Assembly (NCBI GenBank): GCA_964370765.1
Contig: CAYJKW010000095.1
Span: 1 to 5,498, forward strand
Direction: 5' to 3'
Source: CAYJBH01 sp964370765
GTDB lineage: Bacteria > Bacillota > Clostridia > Oscillospirales > Ruminococcaceae
DNA length: 5,498 nt
Shown here: one piece after another, positions 5,094 to 5,498 of the stretch
How the letters are laid out: every line of letters starts with the position of its first letter
Numbering within the stretch: the first letter of the stretch is position 1
The notes under the pieces: model-generated
What the model saw: only the letters and a program-made list of their open reading frames with translations
Told to the model about the DNA's origin: nothing
Databases searched by the model: none
Made by a program: the position numbers and the translations under genes

Positions 5094-5498
5094 CTAATTT
5101 GAAGATGATTTATTTAAATTGTTTTTTATTTTATCATACCCAAACTTTGTAAATGGGCATACAGCTATGCAGATACCACAGCCGTAATGTGCAAAACCAC
5201 TGCCACATTTAGGATTAGATATACACTCAACATGGCCGTTTTCATCCACTTTGCTCTCTTTATAAATGGCATCGTAAGGGCAAGCTTTTACGCATTTTCC
5301 ACACTTGCTACAAAACTCTTCTCCAAAGGAAAAATCTTCATTATTATCTAAATAATCATCTAAATTTTCAATACTTGTGTAAACTATACTAAGCCGATTG
5401 CAAGATCCGCTGTGCGGGGTAATTAACATGCCATGTTTTCCGATATAGCCTAAATTGGCTTTAAATCCGGCTTTTGTGTAATCAACATTCCCGCCTAA
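5094..5498 (-). CDS. Double 4Fe-4S cluster protein, epoxyqueuosine reductase-like, C-terminal part
   Basis: The frame is open from the right edge of the window to a TAG at 5096-5094, giving 134 residues. The N-terminus lies outside the window, so the ATG at 5429 is internal. Residues about 15-33 (KANLGYIGKHGMLITPHSG) match the conserved GxIGKHGMLI segment of QueG-like proteins and related double-cluster reductases. Two ferredoxin-type clusters follow. One is Cys63-x2-Cys66-x2-Cys69-x3-Cys73-Pro. The other is Cys107-x2-Cys110-x3-Cys114-Pro, with Cys92 and Cys98 before it. The protein ends about 20 residues after the second cluster, so it lacks the HEAT-like C-terminal extension of true QueG and is more likely a relative than the queuosine enzyme itself. 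A redox role is expected; the substrate is unknown. It lies upstream of the repair operon on the same strand but is separated by about 360 bases and is probably transcribed independently. Confidence 0.75.
   Translation of the reverse strand, partial: LGGNVDYTKAGFKANLGYIGKHGMLITPHSGSCNRLSIVYTSIENLDDYLDNNEDFSFGEEFCSKCGKCVKACPYDAIYKESKVDENGHVECISNPKCGSGFAHYGCGICIAVCPFTKFGYDKIKNNLNKSSSN

Noticed and set aside
5083..5097. Small hairpin TTAGTG/CACTAA across the stop codon of the Fe-S gene as a terminator
   Set aside because: The stem is 6 bp and AT-rich with a 3-base loop, and no T run follows on the minus strand.

Overview
The window looks like chromosomal DNA of a low-GC, Gram-positive bacterium of the Clostridia type. 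The evidence is AT-rich codon use, strong AGGTG/GGAGG-type ribosome binding sites, tightly packed genes, and the split AdaA/AdaB arrangement known from Firmicutes. The species cannot be named from the sequence alone.

Layout. The left edge (2-235, + strand) is the C-terminal end of an ABC-2 type transporter permease. It converges on a long minus-strand operon that fills most of the window. Read in its own direction (right to left), the operon holds: an AlkA/Mag1-like HhH-GPD DNA glycosylase (4734-4063); an AlkD-like HEAT-repeat DNA glycosylase (4035-3343); AdaA, a methylphosphotriester-sensing AraC-type regulator (3335-2769); the decayed remains of an AdaB/Ogt O6-methylguanine methyltransferase (2770-2548); a small antibiotic-biosynthesis-monooxygenase-fold protein (2551-2201); and two tandem but diverged DUF1848 proteins with a radical-SAM-like cysteine motif near the C-terminus (2176-1259 and 1254-313). 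Spacings run from overlap to a few tens of bases, so one transcript is likely. A TATAAT -10 box (4765-4770) lies just upstream of the first gene. It has a poor -35 but a perfect 8-bp inverted repeat (4781-4804) where an activator would bind. The remaining upstream gap (about 4805-5093) holds no gene but contains a 14-bp direct repeat at 20-bp period and two imperfect stem-loops. The right edge (5094-5498, minus) is the C-terminal part of a double 4Fe-4S cluster protein related to epoxyqueuosine reductase.

How it fits together. The first four genes form a recognisable adaptive response to DNA alkylation: two glycosylases of unrelated fold, plus the sensor/activator that is switched on by methylated DNA. 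The direct-reversal enzyme AdaB has been lost by deletion and frameshift. The most interesting point is that two uncharacterised DUF1848 radical-SAM-like proteins and an ABM-fold protein share this operon. This suggests, by context only, that they act in the alkylation or nucleic-acid damage response.
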